The notes below the pieces were generated by a model. It was not told where the DNA came from. It made no database searches and saw nothing but the letters and a program-made list of their open reading frames with translations. Source: Pseudomonas fluorescens (GTDB lineage Bacteria > Pseudomonadota > Gammaproteobacteria > Pseudomonadales > Pseudomonadaceae). From it: a stretch of DNA of 64,000 bases. The DNA lies in contig NZ_CP012830.1 of the NCBI RefSeq assembly GCF_001307155.1, forward strand, positions 5,454,501 through 5,518,500. The letters are read 5' to 3'. The translations under genes were made by a program, and so were the position numbers. Positions 53,470-62,428 of the stretch are shown one piece after another. Position 1 is the stretch's first letter; each line of letters opens with the position of its first letter.

Positions 53470-54419
53470 TGGCCAACCAAGACATCATTGCCCGTTCGGC
53501 CACCACCACCTTGCCGCCCTCGGTACGTCAACAGGAGGAAGTCGCCAAACTCATCGATACCACCAAGTGCATCGGTTGCAAGGCCTGCCAGGTCGCCTGT
53601 TCGGAATGGAATGAATTGCGCGACGAGGTCGGCCACAACCATGGAACCTACGACAACCCGCAGGATCTCAGCGCCGAGACCTGGACCCTGATGCGCTTCA
53701 CCGAGCACGAAACCGACGCCGGCAACCTCGAATGGCTGATCCGCAAGGACGGTTGCATGCACTGCGCTGAACCTGGCTGCCTCGCGGCCTGCCCAAGTCC
53801 CGGGGCGATCATCAAGCACGCCAACGGCATCGTCGATTTCGACCAGGACCATTGCATCGGCTGCGGTTATTGCATCACCGGATGCCCCTTCAACATTCCG
53901 CGCATTTCGCGCAAAGACCACAAGGCCTACAAGTGCACGCTGTGTTCGGACCGGGTGGCGGTCGGGCTGGAACCCGCTTGCGTCAAGACCTGCCCGACCG
54001 GGGCCATCGTGTTCGGCAGCAAGGAGGACATGAAAGAACACGCCGCCGAGCGCATCGTCGACCTCAAGTCACGGGGCTTCGACAACGCCGGCCTGTACGA
54101 TCCCGCCGGCGTCGGCGGCACGCATGTGATGTACGTCCTGCACCACGCCGACCAGCCATCGCTGTACGCCGGCTTGCCGAACCAGCCGGTCATCAGCCCA
54201 TTGGTCGGGCTGTGGAAAGGCGTGAGCAAACCACTGGCGTTGTTGGCCATGGGCGCTGCAGTGCTGGCGGGTTTCTTCCATTACGTGCGCATCGGCCCGC
54301 AGCGCGTCGAGGAAGACGAACACCCGCCCGGTAAGGATTCCAGCGTGCATGAAGTCGACCCAACGGTGCATGTCTATGACCCGAACACGCCAGGATCGCA
54401 GGAGGACAGGCGACCATGA
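53469..54419 (+). CDS. fdnH: Formate dehydrogenase beta (iron-sulfur) subunit
   Basis: 316 residues. Four ferredoxin-like Cys groups: TKCIGCKACQVACSEW, DGCMHCAEPGCLAACP, DQDHCIGCGYCITGCPFN and YKCTLCSDRV with a later PACVKTCPTG, each [4Fe-4S]-binding. A C-terminal helix (PLALLAMGAAVLAGFFHYV near 255-275) anchors it on the membrane with a charged tail. It carries electrons from FdnG to cytochrome b. The start shares one base with the fdnG stop (TGATG). It is slightly longer than E. coli FdnH because of its tail. Confidence 0.92.
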   Translation: MANQDIIARSATTTLPPSVRQQEEVAKLIDTTKCIGCKACQVACSEWNELRDEVGHNHGTYDNPQDLSAETWTLMRFTEHETDAGNLEWLIRKDGCMHCAEPGCLAACPSPGAIIKHANGIVDFDQDHCIGCGYCITGCPFNIPRISRKDHKAYKCTLCSDRVAVGLEPACVKTCPTGAIVFGSKEDMKEHAAERIVDLKSRGFDNAGLYDPAGVGGTHVMYVLHHADQPSLYAGLPNQPVISPLVGLWKGVSKPLALLAMGAAVLAGFFHYVRIGPQRVEEDEHPPGKDSSVHEVDPTVHVYDPNTPGSQEDRRP

Positions 54420-55069
54420 AAGACAAAACGATCCTGCGCTACAACGCCAACGAACGCACCAATCACTGGCTGGTGGCGATTCTGTTTTTCATGGCAGCCC
54501 TGTCGGGTCTGGCACTGTTCCACCCGTCGCTGTTCTGGCTCAGCGAGTTGTTTGGCGGCGGGCCGTGGACGCGCATCCTGCACCCCTTCATGGGCGTGCT
54601 GATGTTCGTGTTTTTCCTGGGGCTGGTGATCAGCTTCTGGCGGGCCAATGTCTTTATTGCCAACGACCGCCTGTGGCTCAAACGGGTCAACCGGGTGATG
54701 CGCAATGAGGAGGAAGGCGTACCGCCCATCGGCAAGTACAACCCCGGGCAGAAGCTGCTGTTCTGGACCTTGCTGGCCTGCATGCTGATATTGCTGCTGA
54801 GCGGTGTGGTGATCTGGCGGGCCTATTTCAGCCAGTACTTCGGCATCACCTCGATTCGCCTGGCGATGCTGTTGCATGCGCTGGCAGCTTTCGTGCTGGT
54901 GCTGAGTATTATCGTGCACATCTACGCCGGCCTCTGGATCAAGGGCTCGGTCAGCGCAATGCTGCATGGCGGGGTCAGCCGTGCCTGGGCGAAGAAACAT
55001 CATGCGCTCTGGTACCGCGAGGTGACGCACGACGAGAACCCTGACAGCCAGATAAGCAAGAAAGGATGA
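54416..55069 (+). CDS. fdnI: Formate dehydrogenase gamma subunit, cytochrome b556
   Basis: 217 residues, the same size as E. coli FdnI. Four membrane helices are visible: LVAILFFMAALSGLALF, MGVLMFVFFLGLVISF, LLFWTLLACMLILLLSGVVIW and LAMLLHALAAFVLVLSII. Heme ligands are probably the His in TNHWLV, LHPFMG, LLHALA and IIVHIYAGLW. It passes electrons to quinone. ATGA overlap with fdnH. Confidence 0.92.
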   Translation: MKDKTILRYNANERTNHWLVAILFFMAALSGLALFHPSLFWLSELFGGGPWTRILHPFMGVLMFVFFLGLVISFWRANVFIANDRLWLKRVNRVMRNEEEGVPPIGKYNPGQKLLFWTLLACMLILLLSGVVIWRAYFSQYFGITSIRLAMLLHALAAFVLVLSIIVHIYAGLWIKGSVSAMLHGGVSRAWAKKHHALWYREVTHDENPDSQISKKG

Positions 55070-55073
55070 TGCC

Positions 55074-56000
55074 TTGAGCACGATACTCGAGCCCGGACAA
55101 ATCGAGGCGGCGGCGAGCACGCCGCCGTTCCTGCGCCTGCCGCCGCCCAACCTGTACACCTTGCGTGCGATGCGCCTGGAGCGATTGGCCAATGGGCATC
55201 CGCTGGCCGATTTCCTGCGGCTGGTCGTCGACCTGTGTTACGTCCAGCAAAGCCTGTTGGACGAGCCACCGCTGGCCCCGGCCCCGAATCCTGAGCGCCT
55301 GTTGTTATGCCAGGAACATGGCTTGCCGCCGCTGGCCGCCGACAGTCTGGTGCGCGAAGACGGTTGGCTGCCGTACCTGGAAACCCTGCTGCGGCGTTAC
55401 CAGGCACCGCCGCGTTCAGCAGTGAAAAGTGCCGTGGCAACCTTGCACACCGCCAGCGTCGGGCAGCGCAAGGTCTGGGCGATTGCCTTGCTCAACGGCC
55501 AGTATGCAGGGCTGCCAGCGGCGCTGGTGCCGTTTCTCGGTGCGGCCTTGCAGGCGGCATGGAGCCACTGGCTGCTCGGCATGCCGGTTAGTGAACTGAA
55601 GCCGTGCGCCAGCCTTGGCCAATGCCCGGCCTGTGGTTCGCCGGCCATGGCCGGGGTGATTCACCAACGGGGAAAATACAACGGGTTGCGTTACCTGGTG
55701 TGTTCGCTGTGTGCCTGCGAATGGCATGTGGTGCGGGTCAAATGCGTCTACTGCGAACAAAGCAAAGGACTCAAATACGTCAGTTTCGAGGATGATCGGC
55801 ATACGGCCAACCAGGCGCCACTGCGGGCTGAAATCTGCCCCGGCTGCAACAGTTACCTGAAACTGCTGTACCTGGAAAACGACGCTGACGCCGAAGCGCT
55901 CTCGGCGGACCTCGCCAGCTTGATGCTGGACATGCGCCTGGACCTGGACGGCTACCAGCGTCTGGCACCGAACCTGATGCTGGCGCCAGGGGGAGATTGA
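55074..56000 (+). CDS. fdhE: Formate dehydrogenase accessory protein FdhE
   Basis: 308 residues from TTG 55074 (AAGGA eight bases upstream), four bases after fdnI. The C-terminal half has rubredoxin-like CxxC pairs: GQCPACGSPAM, CSLCACEW, KCVYCEQSKG and ICPGCNSYLK, which bind iron. FdhE is required to make active membrane formate dehydrogenase and is thought to act on the alpha subunit before Tat export. It is in one operon with fdnGHI. Confidence 0.9.
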   Translation: MSTILEPGQIEAAASTPPFLRLPPPNLYTLRAMRLERLANGHPLADFLRLVVDLCYVQQSLLDEPPLAPAPNPERLLLCQEHGLPPLAADSLVREDGWLPYLETLLRRYQAPPRSAVKSAVATLHTASVGQRKVWAIALLNGQYAGLPAALVPFLGAALQAAWSHWLLGMPVSELKPCASLGQCPACGSPAMAGVIHQRGKYNGLRYLVCSLCACEWHVVRVKCVYCEQSKGLKYVSFEDDRHTANQAPLRAEICPGCNSYLKLLYLENDADAEALSADLASLMLDMRLDLDGYQRLAPNLMLAPGGD

Positions 56001-56086
56001 TCTCAGCGGCTACACTCAGGTTTCCGGGACCGGAGCCTGTTTCATTCCACTCCCGCGACGGCCAACCGTTTCAGGGAGCCCCCTTG

Positions 56087-57517
56087 ATGCCCGCAAAACT
56101 TGCCAGCGTCCCCGCGCGTTTACCTTCCATCGATAGCCTGTTGCGCAACGCCGCCTGCCAGCCGCTGGCTGAACGTTATGGCCGCGATGCCTTGCTCGCG
56201 ACTTTGCGACAGTTGCTCGACGATGTGCGTGAACCGGTGCAACGGGGTCAGCTTGACGCCCTTGAGCTCACGGCTCAGGTATTGGCGGGGAGGGCCGGCG
56301 AACGCCTGGCAAACCAGTACCGCAGTCGGGTCCGGCGAGTGTTCAACCTTACCGGCACGGTACTGCATACCAACCTCGGTCGGGCACTGTTGCCGGAGGA
56401 AGCGATCGAGGCGGTGCAACAGGCTGCCCGTTATCCGCTGAATCTGGAATTCGACCTGGCAAGTGGCAAGCGCGGTGATCGTGATGATCTGATCGAAGGC
56501 CTGATACGCGAGCTGACCGGTGCCGAGGCGGTGACGGTGGTCAACAACAACGCAGCCGCCGTGTTGCTCGCGCTCAACAGCCTGGGAGCGCGCAAAGAGG
56601 GGATCATCTCCCGTGGCGAACTGATCGAAATCGGCGGGGCATTCCGCATTCCCGACATCATGGCGCGGGCCGGGGTCAGACTGCATGAAGTCGGCACCAC
56701 CAACCGCACCCATCCCCGCGACTACGAAGCCGCCATCGGCCCACGCAGCGGCTTGTTGATGCGCGTACACGCGAGCAATTACAGCATTCAAGGCTTTACG
56801 GCCCAGGTGCCGACCGCCGAACTGGCGCAACTGGCCCACCGGCACGGGCTACCATTGCTGGAAGATCTGGGTAGCGGCAGTCTGCTGGACCTGACTCGCT
56901 GGGGCCTGCCCGCCGAACCGACAGTGCGCCAGGCGCTGGTCGACGGGGCCGATATCGTCACCTTCAGCGGTGACAAGTTGCTCGGTGGTCCTCAGGCGGG
57001 ATTGATCGTCGGTCGCAAGGAACTGATCGCCCGAATCAAGAAGAACCCGCTCAAGCGGGCCTTGCGCGTAGACAAATTGACCCTGGCCGCCCTCGAAGCC
57101 GTGTTGGGGTTGTACCGTGATCCCGACCGATTGGCCGAGCGTTTGCCCAGCCTGCGCCTGCTCACCCGACCGCAAGCCGATATCCTCGCTCAGGCCGAAC
57201 GCCTGTGTCCGCTGCTGGCGCGCGTACTGGGCGCCGGTTGGACGGTTAGCGCGCTGCCGGCGCTGGGCATGATCGGTAGTGGTAGCCAACCGATTGCCCG
57301 CTTGCCAAGCGCTGCCTTGTGTCTGCGTCCGCAGGTGTCGAAACGCTTGCGTGGTCGGCAACTGCATGGCCTGGAAGCGACTTTTCGAGCCTTGCCCATT
57401 CCGGTACTCGGTCGCATCGACGACGATGCGCTGTGGCTGGACCTGCGCCAACTCGACGACGAAGCGGTCTGGCTCGCTCAACTCGAGCTGCTGCAAGGAG
57501 TGGGGGAGGCAAGGTGA
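56087..57517 (+). CDS. selA: L-seryl-tRNA(Sec) selenium transferase
   Basis: 476 residues from ATG 56087 with SD agggag nine bases upstream; a longer frame from 55997 begins inside fdhE and lacks an SD. PLP Lys is in VTFSGDKLLGGPQAGLIVG (near 295), with NLTGTVLHTNLGRALLP and TVVNNNAAAVLLALN upstream as family signatures. SelA converts Ser-tRNA(Sec) to Sec-tRNA(Sec) with selenophosphate. It overlaps selB by a GTGA. The selenophosphate synthetase gene selD is not in this window and must be elsewhere. Confidence 0.93.
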   Translation: MPAKLASVPARLPSIDSLLRNAACQPLAERYGRDALLATLRQLLDDVREPVQRGQLDALELTAQVLAGRAGERLANQYRSRVRRVFNLTGTVLHTNLGRALLPEEAIEAVQQAARYPLNLEFDLASGKRGDRDDLIEGLIRELTGAEAVTVVNNNAAAVLLALNSLGARKEGIISRGELIEIGGAFRIPDIMARAGVRLHEVGTTNRTHPRDYEAAIGPRSGLLMRVHASNYSIQGFTAQVPTAELAQLAHRHGLPLLEDLGSGSLLDLTRWGLPAEPTVRQALVDGADIVTFSGDKLLGGPQAGLIVGRKELIARIKKNPLKRALRVDKLTLAALEAVLGLYRDPDRLAERLPSLRLLTRPQADILAQAERLCPLLARVLGAGWTVSALPALGMIGSGSQPIARLPSAALCLRPQVSKRLRGRQLHGLEATFRALPIPVLGRIDDDALWLDLRQLDDEAVWLAQLELLQGVGEAR

Positions 57518-59433
57518 TCGTCGGCACCGCTGGACACATTGACCACGGCAAAACGGCCTTGCTCAAAGCCCTGACAGGACAGGCCGGCGATCGCCACCGG
57601 GAAGAACGCGAACGCGGTATCACCATCGACCTGGGCTTCCTTTATGCGCCGCTGGAACCTGGGGCGGACATGACCGGTTTTATCGACGTGCCGGGGCATG
57701 AGCGCTTCATCCACAACATGCTCGCCGGCGCTCAGGGCATTGATCTGGTGTTGCTGGTAGTGGCCGCCGATGACGGGGTCATGCCCCAGACTCGCGAGCA
57801 CTTGGCGATTGTCGAGCTGCTGGGGATCCCAAAGGCGCTAGTGGTGATCAGCAAAATCGACCGGGTCGAGCCGGCACAGGTGCAGTCGGTACACGCCCAG
57901 GTCGCCGCGTTGCTGGCGCCGGGGCCCTATTGCGGCGCGCCGCAGTTCGCCGTGTCGAGCCTGACCGGGGAGGGCGTTGAAGCCCTGCGCCAGGCATTGT
58001 TGACCGCCCAGCATGAGGTCCGGCAGCGTAGCGCCAGCGGAGGATTCCGTCTGGCAATCGACCGCGCTTTCAGCGTCGCCGGCGCCGGTATTGTGGTCAC
58101 CGGCACAGCGCTGGCCGGGCAGGTGAGGGTGGGCGACACACTCCTGCTGGGCCAGACAGGCAAGCCTGTGCGAGTGCGGAGTTTGCATGCGCAGAATCAT
58201 GTGGTCGTCGAGGCGTGGGCCGGGCAGCGGGTGGCGTTGAACCTGAGTGCCGAACGCCTGGCCCTGGAACAGATCCATCGCGGTGACTGGCTGCTGGCCG
58301 AGTGGCTGTTCGCACCCACACAGCGCCTGGACATCGAGATGCAGTTGCTGGCCAGCGAACCACGCGCCTTCGAACATTTCAGCCCGGTGCACGTGCATCT
58401 GGGCACCCAGGATGTCACCGCCCGAGTCGCCTTACTGGAGGGCACACACCTGCAACCGGGGACGCGGATGTTCGCGCAGTTGTTGCTGAACACGCCGTTG
58501 CAGGCCGTGCATGGCGACCGTCTGGTCCTGCGCGACCAGAGCGCCCGGCGCACCCTCGGCGGCGGACGGGTACTCGATCCGTTTGCCCCGGCCCGCCAGC
58601 GCCGCAGTCCGGCGAGGCTGGCACAGTTGCAAGAGCTGGCCACCGGCGAAAGCCTGGAGCAAATACTGCCAGTGCTGCTTGCCAATAGTGAGACGGGGCT
58701 TGACCCACTGCGCCTGGAACGCCAGTTCAATCGCCTGCGCAGCACCTGGCATTTGCCGGTGGATGTCCGTGTCATTGCCACACGCCAAGGTCCGTTATTG
58801 TTCAACACCGAACGCTGGGAGGCGCTGAAAGGTTCGTTGCTGGAGCATCTGGCGCACTTTCATCAACTGGAACCGGATGAGCTGGGCCCGGACCGGGATC
58901 GCTTGCGGCGGTTTTCGGCCATGTCGCTGGACCGACCGACGTTCATCTGTCTGCTCGACGAACTGCTGTCCAGCGGCGCCATTGCCGTCAGTGGACCCTG
59001 GCTGCACTTACCCGAACACCAGGTGCGACTGAGTGAAGAAGACGAGGCCATGTGGCAGCAGTTGCAGCCATTGTTCGAACAAGCTGGCTTCGATCCACCC
59101 TGGGTGCGCAACCTGGCCAGCGCCATTGGCCGTGACGAAGCTGCGGTGCGCTTGCTGCTGCGCAAAATGGCGAGATTAGGGCTGGTTCACCAGGTCGTCC
59201 GTGACTTGTTTTACCTCGACGCGTCGGTGCACCAACTGGCGGCTATGCTGTTGCAACTGGTCGACAACCATTCGTTGATTCAGGTGGCGGCGTTTCGCGA
59301 CAGGGTAGGGATCGGCCGCAAGCGCAGCATCCAGATACTCGAGTTCTTCGACCGGATCGGCTTGACTCGCAGGCTTGGCGACCAGCGTTGCATCCGTGCG
59401 GAGAATGCCCTGGCACAGCGACCCGAGGGCTGA
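57514..59433 (+). CDS. selB: Selenocysteine-specific elongation factor SelB
   Basis: 639 residues from GTG 57514 overlapping the selA stop. The GTPase G1 is GTAGHIDHGKTALLKAL, followed by DRHREERERGITIDLGF and DVPGHERFIHNML. EF-Tu-like domains II and III follow, then C-terminal winged helices (LVHQVVRDLFYLDASV and FRDRVGIGRKRSIQILEFFD) that bind the SECIS. It delivers Sec-tRNA to the UGA in fdnG. The readings in the same frame that start before 57514 lie within selA. selC follows after six bases. Confidence 0.93.
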   Translation: MIVGTAGHIDHGKTALLKALTGQAGDRHREERERGITIDLGFLYAPLEPGADMTGFIDVPGHERFIHNMLAGAQGIDLVLLVVAADDGVMPQTREHLAIVELLGIPKALVVISKIDRVEPAQVQSVHAQVAALLAPGPYCGAPQFAVSSLTGEGVEALRQALLTAQHEVRQRSASGGFRLAIDRAFSVAGAGIVVTGTALAGQVRVGDTLLLGQTGKPVRVRSLHAQNHVVVEAWAGQRVALNLSAERLALEQIHRGDWLLAEWLFAPTQRLDIEMQLLASEPRAFEHFSPVHVHLGTQDVTARVALLEGTHLQPGTRMFAQLLLNTPLQAVHGDRLVLRDQSARRTLGGGRVLDPFAPARQRRSPARLAQLQELATGESLEQILPVLLANSETGLDPLRLERQFNRLRSTWHLPVDVRVIATRQGPLLFNTERWEALKGSLLEHLAHFHQLEPDELGPDRDRLRRFSAMSLDRPTFICLLDELLSSGAIAVSGPWLHLPEHQVRLSEEDEAMWQQLQPLFEQAGFDPPWVRNLASAIGRDEAAVRLLLRKMARLGLVHQVVRDLFYLDASVHQLAAMLLQLVDNHSLIQVAAFRDRVGIGRKRSIQILEFFDRIGLTRRLGDQRCIRAENALAQRPEG

Positions 59434-59439
59434 TTTCAA

Positions 59440-59535
59440 GGAAGGCAATCGCGTCCGGTGGCGCGGCCGGGCTTCAAACCCGGTTGGGGACGGCAGCCGT
59501 TCCCGGGCAGGTTCGACTCCTGCTGCCTTCCGCCA
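59440..59535 (+). tRNA. selC: Selenocysteine tRNA (anticodon TCA)
   Basis: 96 bases including the encoded CCA. The eight-base acceptor stem GGAAGGCA pairs with TGCCTTCC, the T arm is caggTTCGACTcctg and a long variable arm pairs GGGACGG with CCGTTCCC. The anticodon TCA is at 59474-59476 in loop CTTCAAA. A T-run follows at 59536. The 8/5 acceptor-T pattern and the long arm are diagnostic of bacterial tRNA-Sec. Only six bases separate it from selB. Confidence 0.95.
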
Positions 59536-59549
59536 TTTTTTTACAAACA

Positions 59550-59584
59550 AGACGGCCCCGGCATCTGGCGATTCGGGGCTGTCT
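59550..59584 (-). terminator. Terminator-like hairpin after mgtE
   Basis: agacggccccg (59550-59560) pairs with cggggctgtct (59574-59584), with one G-U pair and a 13-base loop. On the minus strand it follows the mgtE stop and is followed by a T-rich stretch. It also separates the tRNA-Sec transcript from mgtE. Confidence 0.6.
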
Positions 59585-59594
59585 GGTGAGTGCC

Positions 59595-60614
59595 TTAAGC
59601 CGGCAGGTCGGTCATCACCAGTTTGGCGATGTTGAAATAGATGACCAGGCCGGTACCGTCGATAAAGGTCGCGATGAAGGGGGCAGAGACCACTGCCGGA
59701 TCGATGCGCAGTTTTCTTAACAGCATCGGGATGATCGATGAGACAACGGCGCTCCAGATGGTGATGGCGACCAGCGTCAGGCAGACCACCATGGCGATCT
59801 CCGATCCCACTCCGAGCATCCATGCCCGAATCCAGGCCACGACACCGATGGCCAGCGCGATCATGAAGGAAGTGGTCACTTCCTTGCGCAGCACCGTGCC
59901 GACATTGCGCAGGCTGACTTCGCCCAGGGCCATGGCCCGTACCAGCGTGGAGGTGATCTGGGTGCCGCTGTTGCCGCCAGTGCCGATCAGCAGGGGAATG
60001 AAGAAGGCCAGGGCAATGGCGGCTTCGAGCTGCTCTTCAAATACTTGCAAGATGGTGCTGGTATAGGCTTCGGCGAGAAACAGCAGCAGTAGCCACGGTA
60101 AGCGCTTTTTCCACAAACTCCACGGGCTGGTGCTGAGGTAGGGCGTTTCCAGCGGCAGGCTGGCACCCTGGCGTTGAGCGTCGTCGGTGCCTTCGTCCTG
60201 AATCAGCGCGGCGATTTCTTTTTCATACAGCACGCCCAATAACCGGCCTTCGCTGACCACGGGAACGATGTCCACGCCTTTCTCGATCAGCTCGGGCGCA
60301 ACATCGTGCCGGAGCTGATTCGGCGAAACCGAAAAGCGGATGGGCAGCATCAGATCGCGGACGCAAAGATCGGTGTTTTTCTCGGTGAGCAGTGTTTTCA
60401 CCGACAGCTGGCCATGCAAAGCGCTGCGCGGGTCGGTGACAAAGATGTGGGCCGGAATATCATCGTCCGGCAGTTGCTTGAGCAGATGTTCCCTGGCCTG
60501 GATAACCGTCATGTTGCCGGTCACGGTAATGAGCAGAGGGCTCATGTAAGACACTACTGTGTCTTTCAGGCGGATGTCCTTGAAGGTGGAAGGGGTAGCG
60601 CTTGCCATTGACAT
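59595..60614 (-). CDS. mgtE: MgtE-family magnesium transporter, short form lacking the N domain
   Basis: 339 residues from ATG 60614; a longer frame upstream has no SD. Two CBS domains span about residues 20-145 (TVVSYMSPLLITV, then CVRDLMLPIRFSVS and GVDIVPVVSEGRLLG), followed by about five membrane helices. IPLLIGTGGNSGTQITSTLVRA is the conserved pore region. Usual MgtE proteins (about 450 residues) have an extra N-terminal Mg-sensing domain that is missing here. It imports Mg2+ across the inner membrane. Monocistronic. Confidence 0.86.
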   Translation of the reverse strand: MSMASATPSTFKDIRLKDTVVSYMSPLLITVTGNMTVIQAREHLLKQLPDDDIPAHIFVTDPRSALHGQLSVKTLLTEKNTDLCVRDLMLPIRFSVSPNQLRHDVAPELIEKGVDIVPVVSEGRLLGVLYEKEIAALIQDEGTDDAQRQGASLPLETPYLSTSPWSLWKKRLPWLLLLFLAEAYTSTILQVFEEQLEAAIALAFFIPLLIGTGGNSGTQITSTLVRAMALGEVSLRNVGTVLRKEVTTSFMIALAIGVVAWIRAWMLGVGSEIAMVVCLTLVAITIWSAVVSSIIPMLLRKLRIDPAVVSAPFIATFIDGTGLVIYFNIAKLVMTDLPA

Positions 60615-61217
60615 TTGAGGTAGTCCCCATAGCTGTTTTGACCACAAACAGATCTCACACAGGGGCGTAAACCAGAGAAGAGAGTGCAGAAAGCGATCTC
60701 CACGTCTAGGTTTTGGCACTGTACAACGTATCCGGGCCATGTTGGCCGGAAGTCACTTGGGCTAAACCTTAATCCGATAGAGCCTGTCTTAACCTTGGGC
60801 GTCTCTCGACGTCGTCAGATCAGTGACCTGTGTTTGTACAGGAGCCTCGCCGAACGAGATACTGCAACATTAAATAAACCAGGGCGGTGCCGATCTGGAG
60901 TCGGGCAGCGCCGGTGTGAGTTTGCTGCTGTTTAATGACCTCCTGAATAACAATTGCCATTAAAGGGTATTTGATACCCCCTGAAGGATTACTTCCGAAA
61001 CAAGAATAAGAGGGATTGCTTTTGCTGTAACCCACTCGATGGAAAGTGTTCAGCGTTCATTCAGAAAGTGATGCTGAAGGTCTTTCAAGACATAGCATGT
61101 TACAAATACTTGCACCAAACGTTTAAAGTGCCGCACGCTCTAGCTATATATGAGTTTGCAGCAAAATAATGAGGTTTAGAGTTTGAAGGCTCGCAACTAA
61201 GCCGTTGACGCATTAGT
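60615..61217. other. 603-base intergenic region upstream of mgtE and the antiporter riboswitch
   Basis: No coding frame is convincing. The region is AT-richer than its surroundings toward 61080-61190. It has a six-base-stem hairpin (gggtat at 60965-60970 with atacccc, loop ttg). A second small stem is made by ggaagtaatccttcc read on the minus strand (about 60982-60997). It should hold the mgtE promoter at one side and the riboswitch transcript start at the other, but I could not fix either. Confidence 0.4.
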
Positions 61218-61220
61218 ACC

Positions 61221-61350
61221 TGATCTTTAGGATCGCCGCTCCCTTGGGGAGTAGCCGCCTTCGTTTCCGGAAGGGGTCACGTCAACATACTTGGCTCGCA
61301 AGCCATGGCGTGACCGGTCATATGACTTGGCAAGACCATTGGTGAAGATA
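61221..61350 (+). promoter_or_regulatory. yybP-ykoY (manganese) riboswitch
   Basis: The conserved core ggggagtagcc (61246-61256) and gtcaacatac (61281-61290), followed by a ggct-cgca-agcc hairpin and an ending cttggcaagacc (61326-61337), match the yybP-ykoY family. An outer stem can form from atctt (about 61223) with aagat (about 61345). This class senses Mn2+ and usually switches on manganese exporters. It sits about 70 bases before the antiporter start. Confidence 0.85.
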
Positions 61351-61417
61351 CCTGTCTGTGGGTCGGACGCGGGTGTCTGAACCATTGGCTCTTGTGTCCG
61401 GCCCCTCAGGTTTCCTC

Positions 61418-62425
61418 ATGCATTCAATGCCCATGACGTTTGCGTTGCTGTTGGGCTCCGCGGTTGTCATCTATCTGGCTTGTGAATACTTCGTTAATGG
61501 CATCGAGTGGGTCGGTCGCAAACTTGCGGTCGGGCAACAAGCCACGGGGTCCATTCTGGCAGCCTTTGGTACGGCATTACCGGAAAGCGTCATCACGTTT
61601 ATTGCCGTTGTGTTTGGTGACACGCCAGAGCAGAAATCCCTCGGCGTCGGTGCTGCACTTGGCGGCCCTCTGGTCCTGGCGACGATCGCCTATGCGGTAG
61701 TCGGTGTAACACTCTTGCTGTGTCGCCAGCGCCTAGCGAATACCGAGGCTATCCGTCAGGACTTCAAGCGACTCAGCCGTGATCAAGGATGGTTCCTCGC
61801 AATCTTCGTTGCGAAGATTGCGCTCGGTCTTGTCGTGTTTGCCTACAAACCTTGGTTGGGTATTCTTTTCCTGGCGGCCTATGCGGCGTATTTCTGGAAG
61901 GAAATGCGCGGTGAGCAGGATGAAGAAGAGTATGAACTCGAGCCCCTGAAACTTGCGCCAGGCAAAGCGACTCCGTCGACCTCGGCGGCGGTGATTCAAA
62001 CGCTTATTGCATTAGCGGTTATCTTTGCGGCCTCTCACTTCTTTGTCGGACAACTCGATGCCTTGGGCCCCATGCTGGGTATTCATCCTCAATTGCTGGC
62101 GCTGTTGCTCAGCCCAATTGCTACCGAACTGCCTGAAACGCTGAATGCGATCATTTGGGTACGCCAGGGTAAACACCGACTCGCCTTGGCCAACATCAGC
62201 GGCGCCATGATGATTCAAGCCACAGTGCCCACTGCATTCGGGCTGTTCTTTACGCCTTGGGCGCTGGATACGTCGCTGGTTCTGGCGGCAATCATCACCC
62301 TGATAGGTGTGGGCATCATGTTCTTCGCTTTCCGAAAGGGCATCATCTCGCGCTGGCTATTGGCATCGATGGTGTTGCTGTACATCCTCTTTGCAGTCCT
62401 TTTGAAGGTTCTTGATCTGGCTTAG
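61418..62425 (+). CDS. CaCA-family cation antiporter (putative Mn/Ca exporter)
   Basis: 335 residues from ATG 61418; the longer GTG frame starts near the riboswitch end. About ten membrane helices are visible. The two alpha repeats hold acidic ion-binding motifs: AAFGTALPESVITF (Glu near residue 65) and LSPIATELPETLNAIIW (Glu near 235). A cytosolic acidic loop (EQDEEEYELEPLK, near 168-180) separates the halves. CaCA proteins exchange cations for Na+ or H+. The riboswitch just upstream implies manganese as substrate or signal. It ends three bases from the convergent LysR gene. Confidence 0.85.
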   Translation: MHSMPMTFALLLGSAVVIYLACEYFVNGIEWVGRKLAVGQQATGSILAAFGTALPESVITFIAVVFGDTPEQKSLGVGAALGGPLVLATIAYAVVGVTLLLCRQRLANTEAIRQDFKRLSRDQGWFLAIFVAKIALGLVVFAYKPWLGILFLAAYAAYFWKEMRGEQDEEEYELEPLKLAPGKATPSTSAAVIQTLIALAVIFAASHFFVGQLDALGPMLGIHPQLLALLLSPIATELPETLNAIIWVRQGKHRLALANISGAMMIQATVPTAFGLFFTPWALDTSLVLAAIITLIGVGIMFFAFRKGIISRWLLASMVLLYILFAVLLKVLDLA

Positions 62426-62428
62426 CTG

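Noticed and set aside
59440..59535. tRNA-Sec as an integration site of a mobile island
   Set aside because: I found no integrase, no repeat of the tRNA 3' end within reach and no foreign genes downstream; mgtE follows normally.
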